Assembly (NCBI GenBank): GCA_024362935.1
Contig: JANCRA010000004.1
Span: forward strand, 23,365,121-23,429,120
DNA from: Setophaga petechia
Lineage: Eukaryota > Chordata > Aves > Passeriformes > Parulidae
DNA length: 64,000 bases
Direction: 5' to 3'
Shown: piece by piece, positions 26,701-41,700 of the stretch
How positions within the stretch are numbered: the first letter of the stretch is position 1
Layout: each line of letters begins with the position of its first letter
Program-made: the position numbers and the translations under genes
The notes under the pieces: generated by a model
Seen by the model: the letters and a program-made list of their open reading frames with translations, nothing else
Told to the model about the DNA's origin: nothing
Database searches by the model: none

Positions 26701-29700
26701 TCGGAGGCCAACAACTCAATCTGTCTCAGGAGAACTGTCAGTCCAAATGATACATATTTCACTAAATCATCAGCAACACATCTCAACAGGAAAAGTAAGA
26801 CATACCTGGCTTCTCAGTGGTATGCTGAAATCGTGCATCAAAAATACTGTGCTGAAGAAAGTTTCCCATTTGCTGCTTGTATTTCTCATTCAGATATTTG
26901 CATATTTGACTCATAAAACTAGTTTATTGATTGGAAAGTAAATCTAATCTTCCATTGTTCACACCTAAACATACCAATTTAACTGTCACTTACACTCCCT
27001 AACATGAACCTGTTATTTTCTAGACATATCTCATGAAAACAACCCCACAAAAAACCAAGCAGACAGTGAAACAAAACACAAAAAAACCCAAACCACCCAC
27101 AAAAAAGCCAAAACAAGCCTTCAAGCTACACCATAATAGTCTACCTAATTCTTTCATACCATGATCTACAGTCTTCCTTAACTGCAGAAGTGGACGCTGC
27201 TGGCAGCTGCAGCAAGGCCAAGGAGTTAATGGGGGCACTTATCCTTTTAGTTAGGGTTTCTGCTTTTTTCATTATTTATCTAGCAAAATTGCTACTTCAT
27301 TCTACTCTAATATAATAAATATTAAATGGTGCTAACTTTAAAAAAAATTGAAAGGAGAGTGTTTAGCCACACTGCTAACCCATGGCTGAGAGTAAAAGCC
27401 TTCAAGAACATGTGGGGTAAGTGTAAGGCCAGGAGTATGACTGTTAATAATCAAACATCATCCAGGGTTTTTTCCTGAAGTAAGAATTTTTAATCAACAC
27501 AGAGGATTAGCACTGCTTGCAAGCTCACTGAGTCCAACTATATTACTTTTTTTAAAAAAATGTGTCAATTTATTCATTCTGTTTTGTACGTGCTTAATAT
27601 ACACCTATTCCAAAGCCTTGCTTTCGATTTTGTAGTCAAATTCTCTGAAAAATCCTGGTCCTGTGAGACTATAAGTCTCTATCCTCATAGTCTGTCCTCT
27701 AATAGGCTCCCCTCTTTTCAACTGGAAATAAAAAGTATAAAATATCTATAATGCAAAATAATTTTGTATTTCAAAACATTTTCCCCAGTAATTTAAAAGC
27801 CTTTGTTCCCATCCAGAATTCATGCATTGCACAGGAGTAACATGAACTTCTCTAAGTGAAGGAAGTCAACTGGGAAACTCTTGAATCATCTGGTGTCAGG
27901 AAACAATGGCCCTTTAGGACATAAAGAGGGAAAAAAAGACAAATCCTAGCAGAAATGCAGAATTTTATTTAGTAAAGAAAAACCAGACAAGTTAATACCA
28001 GCTAGCAAAATAAACTTCCCTCCTATCCTCAGGAATTATCATATGCATGTATTTAAGGTAGTGTGACACCAGAAGCCCCTCGATTGCATCTTCTACTGTT
28101 ACAGATTGGTCCAGCCTATTTGCACCCTGAAAAGAAGTTTGATGATCTTTCATGCCCATAATAGGTGTCTAAACCGTTAAATTACTATATCTTTTCTTAT
28201 CTTGAAAGACACTGCACTTCAGCAGCATGGCCCTTCCATTGTTCTTTACACTAAGTCGGGCCCCTGAACAATACTGACAGCTGCTATCAAACTGTGCCGT
28301 GCTCACCCTCGGTGCAGCTGCCGCTTGTAGGAACAGACAGGCTTCTGATGTGTCCTCCCCTCTGGGGAAAGGGCTTGACACCCTGAGTGCTCAGTGAGGG
28401 GGAGCAAAGGTCCACTGAATTGTCAGCCTGATTTTATGCTATTCAGATTTTCCGGGACATACACCGTCCCTTTCAAACAAAACCAAGCATATGTCAGAGC
28501 ATGAAACTTATTGTGCAGCACAAGATAACTATTGATTAATAAGACTGTAAAAGATCACTAGGACATACATCTAATTCTGGCATTATGTAAATGCATGCAC
28601 CTACGTGGTCAAAGTTTTGCGCCCAGCATGTTAATTTCCTCACTCGCAGTTTTGGATTTGTATGGCATCATTCAGGAGTCTTTCAAAAGACACAGGAACA
28701 GTATTTCTTCAGGTAAATCTTAGATGATTATAAAACCAAAATGTAAGAGCCTACTATTCCTGCTTCCAAAGAGCTTCCCTCCCTGCTCCCCAAAAACCCT
28801 AAAGTTCTTAATTGCATATGGTGCTTGTAGATCCTATGGCTTTTAATGCTTTTGTGCAGACATTAAAAAAAGCAGCTGACATGTTTCAGATAGCAAAATT
28901 TGGTTTGTCGAAGTAGCACTATTTTAAGGCAAGAAAGAATCTTTAAAAGTATGTTTTAATATGTTTCCTTTTACTGCATAGTCTCTTCTTTAAAACTAGT
29001 TCATAATGGAGGGTTTTCCATTCCATTTTCATCCTTAAGAAGCGATTTGTTTTAAAAATGTAAGAAAGTACAGTTCTCTAATCTTTGCTAATCGAATACC
29101 ACAAATGTACATGTGATGTATTTCAAAGATGAAATCAGGTATTCATAAACTAATTCATTACACAAGCAAAGCATAGAGGAGATTCTGACAAATACAGATG
29201 TAATTGCGTGGGTTTCTAAGATGCGATTAGCAAATCAACTAAGTAACAGTCAAAATTTGATACGAAGGAAAAACAGCACAGATTTGAAGGGGGGGTATGT
29301 TTATGCAAAGCTAATCTGTCAAGTGTAATAAAGCAGCTTGAATAAAATTTAAGCTGAAAATCCACTGAAGCTCCCCATTTCAGGGAGGAAAAACTATTAA
29401 AAGGAAATGAAGGTCAACCCTCCCAGTTTATTTCACCTAATTGACTGCCAATAGCTTACCACAGGCAAACCGACTGTAGATCTGCAATTGAGAAACTGAT
29501 GAAAGGAGCATTTTCAAGCTGAGGCTCATTCTTTTAATCCTCCCTCTCTCCTATTTTTTTTTCCATCTCCAGTTGGGATGTAATTTTAAGCACAGATGGA
29601 TTAACTGGTTCCATTGTCTGTAGACGTCATTGGACTATGGCACTGTTAATCCGTACAGCAGCATGTCTAATTATCATTACAAAGTGTCTGAGGGAACTAT

Positions 29701-32700
29701 AAAGACCAGCAGGGCATCTTCTCACAAGCAATTAACATAAATTGATAAATGAGTAATTTGAATCTGCTCAAGGCGCTCACATATGAATAAAATCAGAAAG
29801 GACAGGTTCTTGTTTCGGCTACTTCTTTCACTTAGTCGGAAGGGCAGAAAACATGAGAAATATTCCAGACTTAGTGGCAGGGGAAATGAACTCATACAGT
29901 GGAAGGAATGTATGGTTCAAAAAGTTCATTAATACAAAGCAAATGACTTGTGATTGACAACCAGTCACAAGCAAGTAGTATTAACTTTTTTAGCATATTT
30001 AAAAGCACATTCTTGGTGAAAGGCTATTAGAACACTGTGTCAGACAATTAATACTACTTCAAAAGGAAGTGAAGTTTCTATTCAGTAGCTTGCTAATTTA
30101 AAATTCATGAAAGATTCACAAGAAAGGGAAAGAAAGAAGAATGAATAGTTGTATAAGCTCCAAGAACTCAAGTGTCACAAAAAGCATGAGGAAAAAGTAT
30201 CTAGCTCAACTGACATACAATACCCATAAATAAACAAGAAACTCTCCTAAAACTCTATTTCTTGAAGGAAAAGTTTTGTTACATGCAGCACCGCTGGCCA
30301 AAATTATGTTCTGACAAAGTAAATTACTACCTTTATCTCTGCTAAAATCTGTGTGAAGCAAAAACACTTCAGCAACACTGGGCAACAAAACAATGTCCGA
30401 AATCAAAACATTACTTTTGTTTTAAAAAAATAGAAAAGCAGTAAGATATGAAAGCAAGTTATACACACTGTAGGAGGTAGACCTGGAAGGCCACGTACCC
30501 CGATGATGGCATTCAATTCAGCCATGGTCACTTGTTTGGCACGTTCTACTGCTTGGGCCACTTGTTGCTGATGCTGTTGAAAGAAGAAGGGGTATAAGGA
30601 GGAATTTGTGTTAAGGTATTACCACACCATATCAAACCAGGATCACAAATACTTGAATAACCAGTTTGTCTGCAGAAGCCCACAATACCCATTGCAAGAC
30701 ATCTCATGCAGGTAAAAGGTAACAATGCCCTATTTTTCACCTGCTCAAAAGGAAAAAAGAGACCTGAAGGCAGCCAGCTTATCTCTTCCCCTAAGTCCCT
30801 TCATTATTTGCTGTCTGGCAGATGAATAATCATTATTAATTGAGCCAACAGGACAATGTCAACTTTACATTAGTTTCAATTTTAACATTTATAGACTCAT
30901 AGACTCTGTGCCTACACAGCAAAACCAACTGAAATTTCAAACAAGGAAAAGCTGCCCTAGCATAACAACATGCTAAAATCACAGTCATTCAGACTAAATG
31001 TAGGTCTAAAAACTTAAATAGTGTTTTGCACAGTAGCTAAACACTCACCTTTGATATAAATTATGTAGAGAACTATGCATACTTATTTCACTAGATCTAC
31101 ACTTGACAACTAAATATCTAATAAACAATCACCATGACTAGAAACAAAAGCATTTTCTTGCATTGCTACTATTTTACAGACTCCCACCCTCCTCAGGCAA
31201 TGAATAAGGCTGAGCCATTGTCACTATTTTGAACTCAGATTTGTTAGATCAAATTAGCAGGGGGTTTGCACACTTCAGCTATAACAGATGTTCCTTACAC
31301 TTGTGTATTGCGATAAAATTAACATCTTAAAACTAGCTAATTTGCAAACAGAAAAACAACATAATCGCACTTTAACAGCTGAACAGTTTTACTTACTTCC
31401 TGAGACAAAAATGGGATGACTTGTGCACAAATTGTATTCAATCTCTTCGCAATTTCTGTCTACAGAGTAAAAGTATTTTGATTAAAAACTGCATTTTAGG
31501 GGTTTGACATATTAACTAGTATGCAAGATTACATTAAGTTCAGACAGTGAAGAAAAAAAAAATATTACCCATTTTTCATACTACTGCAAATATAAATACT
31601 TAACATACAAGCCCAGACACGGAAAGAGATTTTGTTAGCTACTCTAGGACATCTGCCATGTCTAAAGCACCTAATCTGTACACACATTTAGGCACAAATT
31701 GGGTCCTTGTATATAGTTCATTAATAAGCAGAGCATTTTTGAAATCCATTAACTCCAAGATAAAGCCTTTTAAAAGGTAGATTTATTATTACTCAAATTA
31801 TCAAGCAGCATAATATGAAGGTAGCAGGAGTAGAAGAAAAATGCTTCTTTCCTGATCTATTTTATCTGCCTATTAGAAGGTAAAACGACAGAATTGCACC
31901 ATTGGGATTACAAAAGAAATACTAAAACAGAAGTGAGTAAGAATGGAGACAAGAAGTACAGACTTATAAAATCCATATTGAAAGAGAATTAAAATAATGC
32001 AAAAAAAGAAAAAAGAAATAGATCAGAAAATGTGATCTTGTGAACAGTGAATTTGTGAAAACCATGAACAGCAGGAGACCAAGGTTAGGAACCAGTAAAG
32101 AACAGAACAATCCTTCAGGGAAATCAACAGAGATTACAGCAGGACAAAGAGTTTGAGTCCCACTTTCAAAAACCTCATATATCTTGTACTTCTGGATGTC
32201 CCATTTTGTCATGTCAACCTAAACCCTGGATTCCAGGCGGGGTAAAGGGATCTTTTTCTCTCATTACTCAGTGTTATCTGTGTTTACAGCCTTTCAGACC
32301 CATACATCTGCCCATAATTCAGAACCACTATTATAATTAACTCTCAAGCTGCCTATACAATTTCCTCAGTCTTCCTTAGAAACAGCAATTTCAGTCACTG
32401 TAGCACAGTTGCACAAAACCAAAATCAGCACCTAGACAAGAACACAGCTTATGTAAGAGACACTGAAAAGCTCCTGTCCATCCCTGTCATATAATCAACC
32501 CATAAAGACATTTCTTGGTTAGTTGGGTTTCTTTCAGTGTTTCGAGACAGAAGAAACAAGCAGTCACTACTAGGAATCATTAGGCCTTCTATGAAATCAC
32601 ATGTATTAAAGTTGAGCAAAAATAAACTCACTTAAGTCAGACTAAAACTGTTAACTCTCTGCCAAGCCTTTTTCTGAACCTTTCCATAATTCTGAGGTTT

Positions 32701-35700
32701 TTTTAAGAAGATGCTGTGATATGTTAATCTTTATACATCAGTCACATCCTAATTGGGATACAAAATCAACCCTCTAGCTTTATGTCTCAGGAGACATGTG
32801 ATTTGGGATCTAAGCATAATTAGCAACTTTAACACCTCCTTCCAAATCTCTGACAGATGCAGGGAAAATACATGACGGCATCTAGACCTGTAAAACACCT
32901 TATCTCTCTTGACAAGAAGCACTCCACCTGACGAAAGCCATCATTTGACACACCCAAAACTATATAGTTTTGCAGAAGCTTCCAAAGAAGTTCTGGGATG
33001 GCTTCTTCCTGGGATTAAAATTTTTCCCTTAACTAAGGCCAATGTAGTGACAGTTGCTTCACAGGAAATCTTTGCCCCCTGCAAGAAGGTGAACATATCT
33101 CTATTCTCAACCGAAACAGCTATCATTTCACAGAGTACCACAGTGGCCTTCTCCATTCTGTCTGGGCCACAAACATAAATCATCTATAATTCCATATTTA
33201 GCCTTTAGTACTCGTACTACATACATAATAGCAAAGTCAACACTTGGAAGTTACCAGCTTATCTATTACTGGTTATCAGACTTAACTATTGCCAAATCTG
33301 TTGGTTAAAGAAAAAAAAAAACCAAACACATGTACTAATGGGCATTTTCCCACATACCTAGTATATCTCTCCAGAAAGCAGGGGTACATCAGCTGTGGAA
33401 AGGTAGTCTGTTGCATAGCAATCTGTTTGGCTGATGTTTAGCTAAAACGTTTAGGATCCAAGCACTTAATTGCCCTAGACCAATGGGATTAATTTTGTTT
33501 TTCAGGCAGGAACAAGTATGAATCATAGCAGGTGACAAGAGGGGATAGAGAAGGAATAAAGTAAGAAACTCACTTGGTGTCTACTGCAAAATTATTTGGC
33601 CTGTATGGGCCACACAAATGGTCTATACATTTACCCTATTCTAAGGTAAATGTCCTTATTGTTGCTATGAGGAAAAAAATGCAATCCCATTTTTAGTAGA
33701 GTCTGTTAAACATGCAAGTTGTCTGTATTATTGGATTTTTCTGCTCCGAATCCCAAACACCTGAGCTACACTATAATAACATATCATACATGACATCAAA
33801 CAGTAAGACTAAAATGCAGTATCATGTGCATCAGGTTATAATTGCCTTCCAATGAAGGTCAGTTAGATATTTAATTTATTTTCTAAAAATGAAGGCATAA
33901 TCGACTTTCCCACTTTCCACACCAATCTTCTGCTAAAGTATTATCACACCCGATTTAGTGTCAGAACAGAAAAGAAAAAAAAAAAGTATTCTTCTTAGTT
34001 TGCCTTTACCAAACCTGGGCATCATTGATGACCATATGTGAACAGCAACCTTAATTCAACTACAGTGCTAGATAAACTTAAATGTACATGCCTAAAATAA
34101 GTTTATTTTGAGATTTCTTGCTGTTGTTACAAGTGCCAGTTAAGAGACATCTACACTGAAAATTGAAATGACTATTCTATTAATCATAAAAAAGTCTGCT
34201 TGCCTTTAAAAGGCAGTTTGTCTAAGAGTTTTCACACACATTTTAAGTACTTAAAACTATTTATCTACTATGCAATTTCATGCCACTCCTGTTTGCTGCC
34301 ATCTAATATTAAGTAAAAAAAAGTCATTCACAAACATGTTAAAAAAAAATTTTTGTTGTCTAGCAATTTGTCAAAGTCAAGTTTTAATCCACAATTTATG
34401 TAATTTTGCTGATCAAGAGTTGCAAGAAGTTGTCTTCAGAATTGAATAATAATGAACATTTGTTACTTTAAATGTAAATGCAACAGTTCAATAGACAATG
34501 CATGTTTGCTTTTAAAGATGAAATACCCTTGAGTATGCATGCACGTGTGCCTGTAAGTGTGTACACATTCATTCTGGAAAGCAAAACCCCTTTATGAAAG
34601 AGTCAAGGACAGTTTCATTAACCAAGACTAGATATCAGTAACTGGTGTCATTAGAGTAAGCCCCCAGACTGGGGCTCAGAATTTGAAAGTCTTAAAATAA
34701 AGGTACTTATCTCCTGTTTCTAGAGGCCTTCCCATATAACGTAACTATTACCTAACTGCTCATCTTGAGACATATAAAGAGGTCCTAAGGATGAATAAAC
34801 AAAGGAAACTTTGCAGAAAGCTGCTCAAACATAGACAAACATGACTAATTGCTCATGTTCTGTGGCTCCTTGGTAAAGCAGGCTACAGAAGCCTGCATCT
34901 CTCATGAAAGTCCTCTGAGCTCTACAGCAGCTCTTAGCAAAGCATCTCAAGTGCCCTTAATTGTTTGTGTTCTTAATGCAGAGCCTCTTGAACACATTCA
35001 TTTTTAATAGAGAACTTGAGTGTGAGGCCCGTCAAAGAATAACAAAACTACATCATTCACTGGTTCTTGCTGCTGTAATGATTGCCTTTTGATTTATCTG
35101 CAAATGACTAGCTTGTCAGACCCCTGACTGAAGTGCTACCCTCCTTTCTGAAGTATCATTAAAAATTAACATGAAGGAATTCAGCTGCATTTTGTAAAAT
35201 TAAGTTCAGCTGATGGGTTTTCTCTTCACTTGTGTAATTTTTTTTGCCTCTGTTCCATTTAGTTAAGGACTTAAATGTTTTGACCTAACCATTGCCAAAC
35301 TCAAGTGTACTTAAGTTTGCCTTGCACACTTGTTAAAGTGAATTCCTAACATAATGATAAAGAACAAAGCAGCCAGACTAGTTACTAAATACAACAATCA
35401 TTTAAATAAGGCTTTTTACTATGGACTTAAGCTTGTTTGTAGAATTGAATTCTGTTTTCCCTCTGTATTGTTAGAAAAAAGTATTGACCTGTTTTCCTTT
35501 ACAGTGGTCTGTTCCAGATAATTTTGCACTTTGATAGCCTGTATTTTCCAAAGCTCCACCCACATAAGTTATCATACCTAAATCACCACAATTTCTTGAA
35601 AAGGACAGATTTTTGCAATGAAATTAAAAGGAAGTATAATACAAGTATTCAACTTCTATTTCATGGCATAACAAACACCCATGAGTATTTTAGCTCTATG

Positions 35701-38700
35701 TAAGAAGCCCTAGCTTATGGGAACCAGCAGTTTAACTTCTGAGTGAAGAACACAGACTCTCTGAGGAGAATTAGTTAATCCCCTTTTAGCTTCAGAGGTT
35801 TCAAGGGGAGCAATTTTGGGTTTGCTTCAACCAGTGTCTACCAATACATATCCCAGTATATATCCTTCAGCTATAGGATCCACGGTGATTTAAGACAAAA
35901 ATTAAATCTTACAACACTTCTGTTCTAGCAATCACTTGCCCTGCAACAGCTGCTCCAATATTATGGCTTAGGCTCGTCAAAGCTGTCCAGATTCTATTTT
36001 ACAAAGCAATGCATAGCTAAAAATGTCCATTTTATGTCAGAAGCTTGTTATTCATTCCTGCACTGAACTTCCAGTATCACAAAGTTAGAGCAGTGCTTTA
36101 GATCTGATCTATCACCAGTTCTGAAGTATTCTTATTTTTTACATTTTTATTTATGCTATTAGTTTGATCCAATTTTGCAAGTAAAATTTGTGAGAAATTC
36201 AGAAAAATACAGCTTAGGAACAACATGATTAAAAATAAACCAAAAACCATCAATGTTCTGATAATACCAAAGAAGCATGTCCTAATTCATTCTCTTCCAG
36301 CAAAAGAATCAGAGAATCAGCCTTTAATGCACACAAAGGACTATACTGTTAAAACACATTCACAAAAGCTTTAGAAGGTAATTCTTAAGCATTCTGCCTC
36401 TGCTTACACTTTCAGGAATTAGAAAGCCAAGTACAACACTGAACTCCTCCTGGAAGGACAAAATGGACTTCCTGCCATTTACAGCATGTAACACAGTAAT
36501 CCACTGGGAAGGAAAGGTCAACGTTGCACTTTTGGTCATTACTGAATCATTTGAGATTATCTGTGGTGGGGATGAGAAGAAAATCGAAGCCTATGAGAAT
36601 GCTGCAAATGGCTTGACCTCAGCCCAGTCTTCATCTCCATCTGTCTGTATGGCATGTGAATAAAAGCCCTCTTTTTCGGACATGCTTGACCATTTTTTTT
36701 TAAATTCCTGCTGCAAGGCAGAACTCATTCAAATACCCAAAGACTTGTGAAATGCAGTAAGAAACTGTATATTTTAGTCTTGTGTTGAAGTTTAATATCT
36801 ATTTAGTATTTTAATTTTTCCAACAGAATCATTGAAACAAGCAGTGCACTTAAATGACAAAGCCTTTTTTCTTTTTGTGATCAAAATCTTCAAAAACAAG
36901 AGGAAGACACACTCAAAGAGCAATTACAGAAAAAAATGTATTTCACTGTGCTTAGCTTTCTGTATTTCACTGTACTTAGCTTTCTGCATGCTTTGTTAGT
37001 ACTTGCTATAGCAAGACTCCAGCACCTCCAAAAATTAGTTGCTAAGAATTCAGGGGATGAGGGGATGTTGGAATTATAATTAAATCTCAAAACCTAAACA
37101 CTCAAAAGTTTCAAATTATTAAGACCAGCATTCTGTGAACTTTGCTGTTCATGTTATTGAATCCAGGTTGAGCACAGAGATATGCATATATTATGAATGC
37201 CCTTTTATTTACAATTAATACACTACATTCCATTTTGGCAATGGCTGCAAAAGAAAAAAAATAAAAATAAAGGCAACATGCCATTTAAAACTTTAGGCCC
37301 CCACAGTATATCAATGTCAAACAACAGCGTGTCAAGCTAAGATTCAATTCAGGTAAGTGCCACTGCCAAATTTTCTTGTTCCCAGACGTGCTTTAAGATT
37401 ATTTTATTGCTTAACATTTAATTTGTTCCAACTTGCGTTTCCATGACAACGCTGGCTAACCCTGCAAATCATTTGGGTAATTGGATATCTTATCTTTCTA
37501 TTGCTCTCAAATCCAATGATTCTGGAAGAACTGCAGCAGCCAATCAAATTTACAGGCCTCCTGAGTAATAGACTTGCACAAGTAGCCACATCCATCTCCC
37601 CTTTTACTGCCATATTAACCAACCTGTGACAAATTGTGGAAGTCGGCCTTCCAACTGTATTTAAAATTACAAACACTGTCAACACTAATACTCTCACCAA
37701 TAGGAAGGAGTGAGAAGGTTTACTCTCAACAGATACTTGATATTCAATCTGACAAGAAGCAATGGGTAGCATTCATTTCAGCAACAAAAATAATCTCTGT
37801 ATTTTGGGCATAAACTTCAGTTTAGCATGACATGTAATTAATAAATACACTTTCCTTCTGCCCCACATTAGTACTACTCATTTTACTTGTGAGATCAGTC
37901 ACCCACAAAATGATATTAAAATTCCAGACGACTGGGATGAAAAATCTTTAGCAATAAAAAAACCAAAAGACCACTGTATCACAAGTAGGAGTGGGGAAAA
38001 GAAGTAGTAGAAATATTAACAGAATAAAAATTCAAAATTACAAAGACACTGAATGCTACGTAGTTTCCAAAATGAAATTAGAGAGTTTTATTTAGTACCT
38101 AAACTACTTTTATCTGAATCCTCTTAGATGTTCATTTAAATTACAGAAAGGTCACAACAATTTAAACATAAGCTACATATGATGCATAAGACAACAGCTA
38201 CATTTGCCAAATATCTACTACAGATTTGGATCCCATTCAAGTGTAAAGTGACTGGATATATTTCAGATGTCTAATTTTTATGCTTTATAAAAAGAGAGAG
38301 GCTGTGTGTAACTCAATGAACCACTGTACACAACTGCCCATCCCATTTACAGCTGTAAGTCCTGTTGAAACAAAGCCAACGGGCAACAAAGAGTCTGTTG
38401 TCAGGATGTCGAAGTGCTCCTTTCACATATCCTCACTATGTCAAGACTCTTCTTAAACTTGGCTAAAGAGGGCAGTTACCACATTTCCCCTTTAATCTAA
38501 CTTCAGCCCATCTTGCTTAAGCATTCACAACTACAAAAGGTGTGTTTAGCTAAATTTTAGTTCCATTGTTTAGTTTCCAAGCCTAAACTAACCTTAAATA
38601 CACACAGAAGTATTTAAATCTCTTTTGTGAGCACACAGCTTTGTTTTACTTTCAAGCTGTTTTCCAGGGCACAGAGTTCCCACTTTTATTTAGGTTATAA

Positions 38701-41700
38701 GAGATGCTGAGAAAATCAACGGCCAACTCCAGTCCAGAAGAGGTCTTTGCCACCTTTGCCTCCAGGGACACAATTTCTTTGAACCATACTGCAGACATCT
38801 AGAGACCTGCCAAACATCTCAACAACTAATCAGGCAGAAAACATTGCTATAATACAAACTGGGAAAGGACCAGCTTGGTAGACCACTATATCAGGTAGCT
38901 AAATAAACTCACAGGAGACATCCATCCAGTAGGAGAATAGCCCAAAGTAACAAGAAAACCAATAGGTTTTTGGGAGAAACATAAGCTATCAATGAGTTCC
39001 CCTCTTCTCATCTAATGTGTTGTTATGGTGCTCTATAAGCAGCACGGTCTCCAAAATTATCCAGCACACTTTGCATTATTATTTTTAAGGTCAAGAACTA
39101 AGAACTTGGTTTACTCTGGACAACTGTGCAACACCGCACTACACAGTAACAAGGAGGAGACAAAGAGCACAGAAAGATAAAAGAACATAAAAAGTATAAC
39201 TTTAACTGCTACGCTCTTACCAGGAAAGAGCACCAGCAGCTCTTAATTTAGTTTAGGATGCTATTTTAAAACTACTTCCTATTTCTGCAAATATTTTTTC
39301 AGTACTTGTCACACTGAGCCACTTGATTGGGATGGCAGTAGAAAGTAAAAGCTCTTACACAGCTGGAGAAGTACCCGGAATCAGTTTCTAAAAAATCAGA
39401 GTTTTTAGTTCCTCAAACCAAGCACACACATTTACAGTATGCAAGTCAATAACAAAGTTGCAGTCAGGATTCTGTCAACATTCAAGTAAGACTGTAACAG
39501 CAGTAAGGCAAGAATTTATTTACCAGAACAATAAGTATGCCATCCAACAAAAGAGAAATATTAAAACAAGGGTCTGAATTATTGGCGGGGGGAGGGGTAA
39601 TCTAATCATTATGCAACAATCAGACTTTAGAAATAACTACCAAAGTAAGCATACCAACTAAGTCACATGTACTACTCTAAATGTAGTTTCACCATTTTAA
39701 AATACTTAGTATAGTCACAGCTCAGTTTCAAAAATCTATCAAGTCAGAAAAACAATTTAAACACTTATTCATATCAATGCTTCAGGTGCTATCAGGTGAC
39801 TCACTAATGAATAACAAGTTAAAAGGATTGACAACTCCTTTGATAGTAACTAGTGGAACTACCCACCACATAGAATTTGCAAGAAAGGTGAACATAATGG
39901 ATATTTTCACTGTGTAGGGAAAAGGTTCACAAATCTTTCAGCAAAACTTTGGGAACATGGCACTAAATTCCTTACCCATTTTATTATTTTTATATATATT
40001 CTGTTGCTTACAGAATAGAAACAATAGTAAGAAGACTATCTAAGTTGCATTCTAATAGACAAGAGTGCCATGAAAAACCACAGGTCTGAAATATATTTCA
40101 GCAAAAAACATCAGAATTATGCAAAGTCCAAAAAGGTAAAGTAATTACAGATAAGAGAGAAAGATGATGTTAACATCTTTGCTAAGAATCTGACAGCCAT
40201 AGCATTATTAGGAGCAACACTAGCATCACACCAAAAATTTCATGGGAACAAGGACAAAACTGCTTGAGTATTAAACCATGTATGGATAAAATCATTTGGG
40301 GTTTTTTTTTGAAACTAAGAAGTCCTGCATTCATGATAAGTCCAGTATTTTTTAGCATTTCCCACTAACAAGCATAAAGATCTCTTCATTTACCATAATC
40401 CTCAATTTGCAAAGAGTTTCAAGCTGAGAACGACAGAATATGCTAGAGAATAGCTTCAGAACTCACTTTACAGTGAATGGGAAAATGGACTGAAAAGTAA
40501 AAAGGACAGGGATAAAGGCCCATAGCATGCCTAGACAGGAACATAAAAGAAAAGGAAATAATGGACCTTAGGAATGAAACTCTCAGTCACAGAGGATCAG
40601 AAGTTGAACATAAGTCAATAGCAGGCTGCTGCAGAAAAGGCTGCCACCGCAGTAAGCCGTATTCTGAGTAAGCCTTCTGTGCCACTCAGCAAGGCATTTC
40701 CTCCCCTGGAGTACTGTACTTCAGCTGGGCAACACCATTCAGAGAATGAACACTCCACTTTAGAGGTATGCAGCATGGTTCTGGAAGGCAGGGGAACGAT
40801 TTGCTCTCCTTATCCAGGGTGAAGAAAATGCATAGTAAAGAGCTGAAGTTACAACAGAAAAGACTGAAACTGTAACTCAAGAAGCACTTAAACAGCAAGG
40901 ACATAAAAGCAATCTGTTACCTGAAGAGCTTGAGGGTTGCCACTACTGTTGAAGTCTTTGCTAACAGATAGAACAAGCATCCTATCAGTAATGGCATTAG
41001 CTCCTAGCTGATCCTGCTAGGAGGACACAGGGATGCACTAGGTCCCTGCTAATGACATGATTCTAGAGTTCATATTTCAGTTTGAATAAACAACCTAAAA
41101 GCTTTCCATAGGTCTTGTTGAAAATTTTGCTTTTGTTTAACTGACAATTTATAGTCACCATTTGAGGCCACAGACAGCTAGACTAGTTTACTGTCTGAAA
41201 AGTAATGGCTGGAAATCTTATAACCAGCCATTTTACAACAATAGAAATTTTACAACGATATTTTACAACAATAGAAATTCAGAATGACCTTACACCCTTG
41301 CACCTTAAAGAAAGATGAATGTTTTAGCCTTTTTTTAGCAGAATGAAAAACTTTGTTGTAAATAGGAACTCTTGGAGAAAAGTACAAAAGAATGATATTT
41401 TTGTAAGTCATTTTTCCCAAGAAAGTGTAGGGTTTTCATCCTTTCTCCCCAGCTTAATTCAAATTTCTATACTTGAAGTTACGATAATCATGTCTTGAAG
41501 CAGAAAGCATAGCATTTCAAGGGGTTTAGAACACTTAAAAAACAAATTCATAAATAGGGAGATTTCCACAGATCATAAAACCCACCCACTTTCAGACATC
41601 CTTTCTTTTTCTTGAGCTAACAAAAGCAGGTTCTCATAGACTTAATGTCTTATCAAGATGCAGGTCAGCAAGCATACCCATTCCTGTTCCCATTCTCCAA

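Larger units (their letters stand above)
11590..30498 (-). other. TLE1: TLE1 intron 6 (18.9 kb)
   Basis: This long intron contains a cluster of CR1 LINE fragments at 16.9-21.3 kb, a perfect 13-bp-arm hairpin at 13174-13204, a 20-bp tandem duplication at 25791-25830, an A/C-rich tract near 27040-27115 and an enhancer-like block at about 28.0-30.0 kb. From about 24.05 to 25.85 kb the + strand is noticeably G-poor and pyrimidine-rich. No other exon was recognised. Confidence 0.75.
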
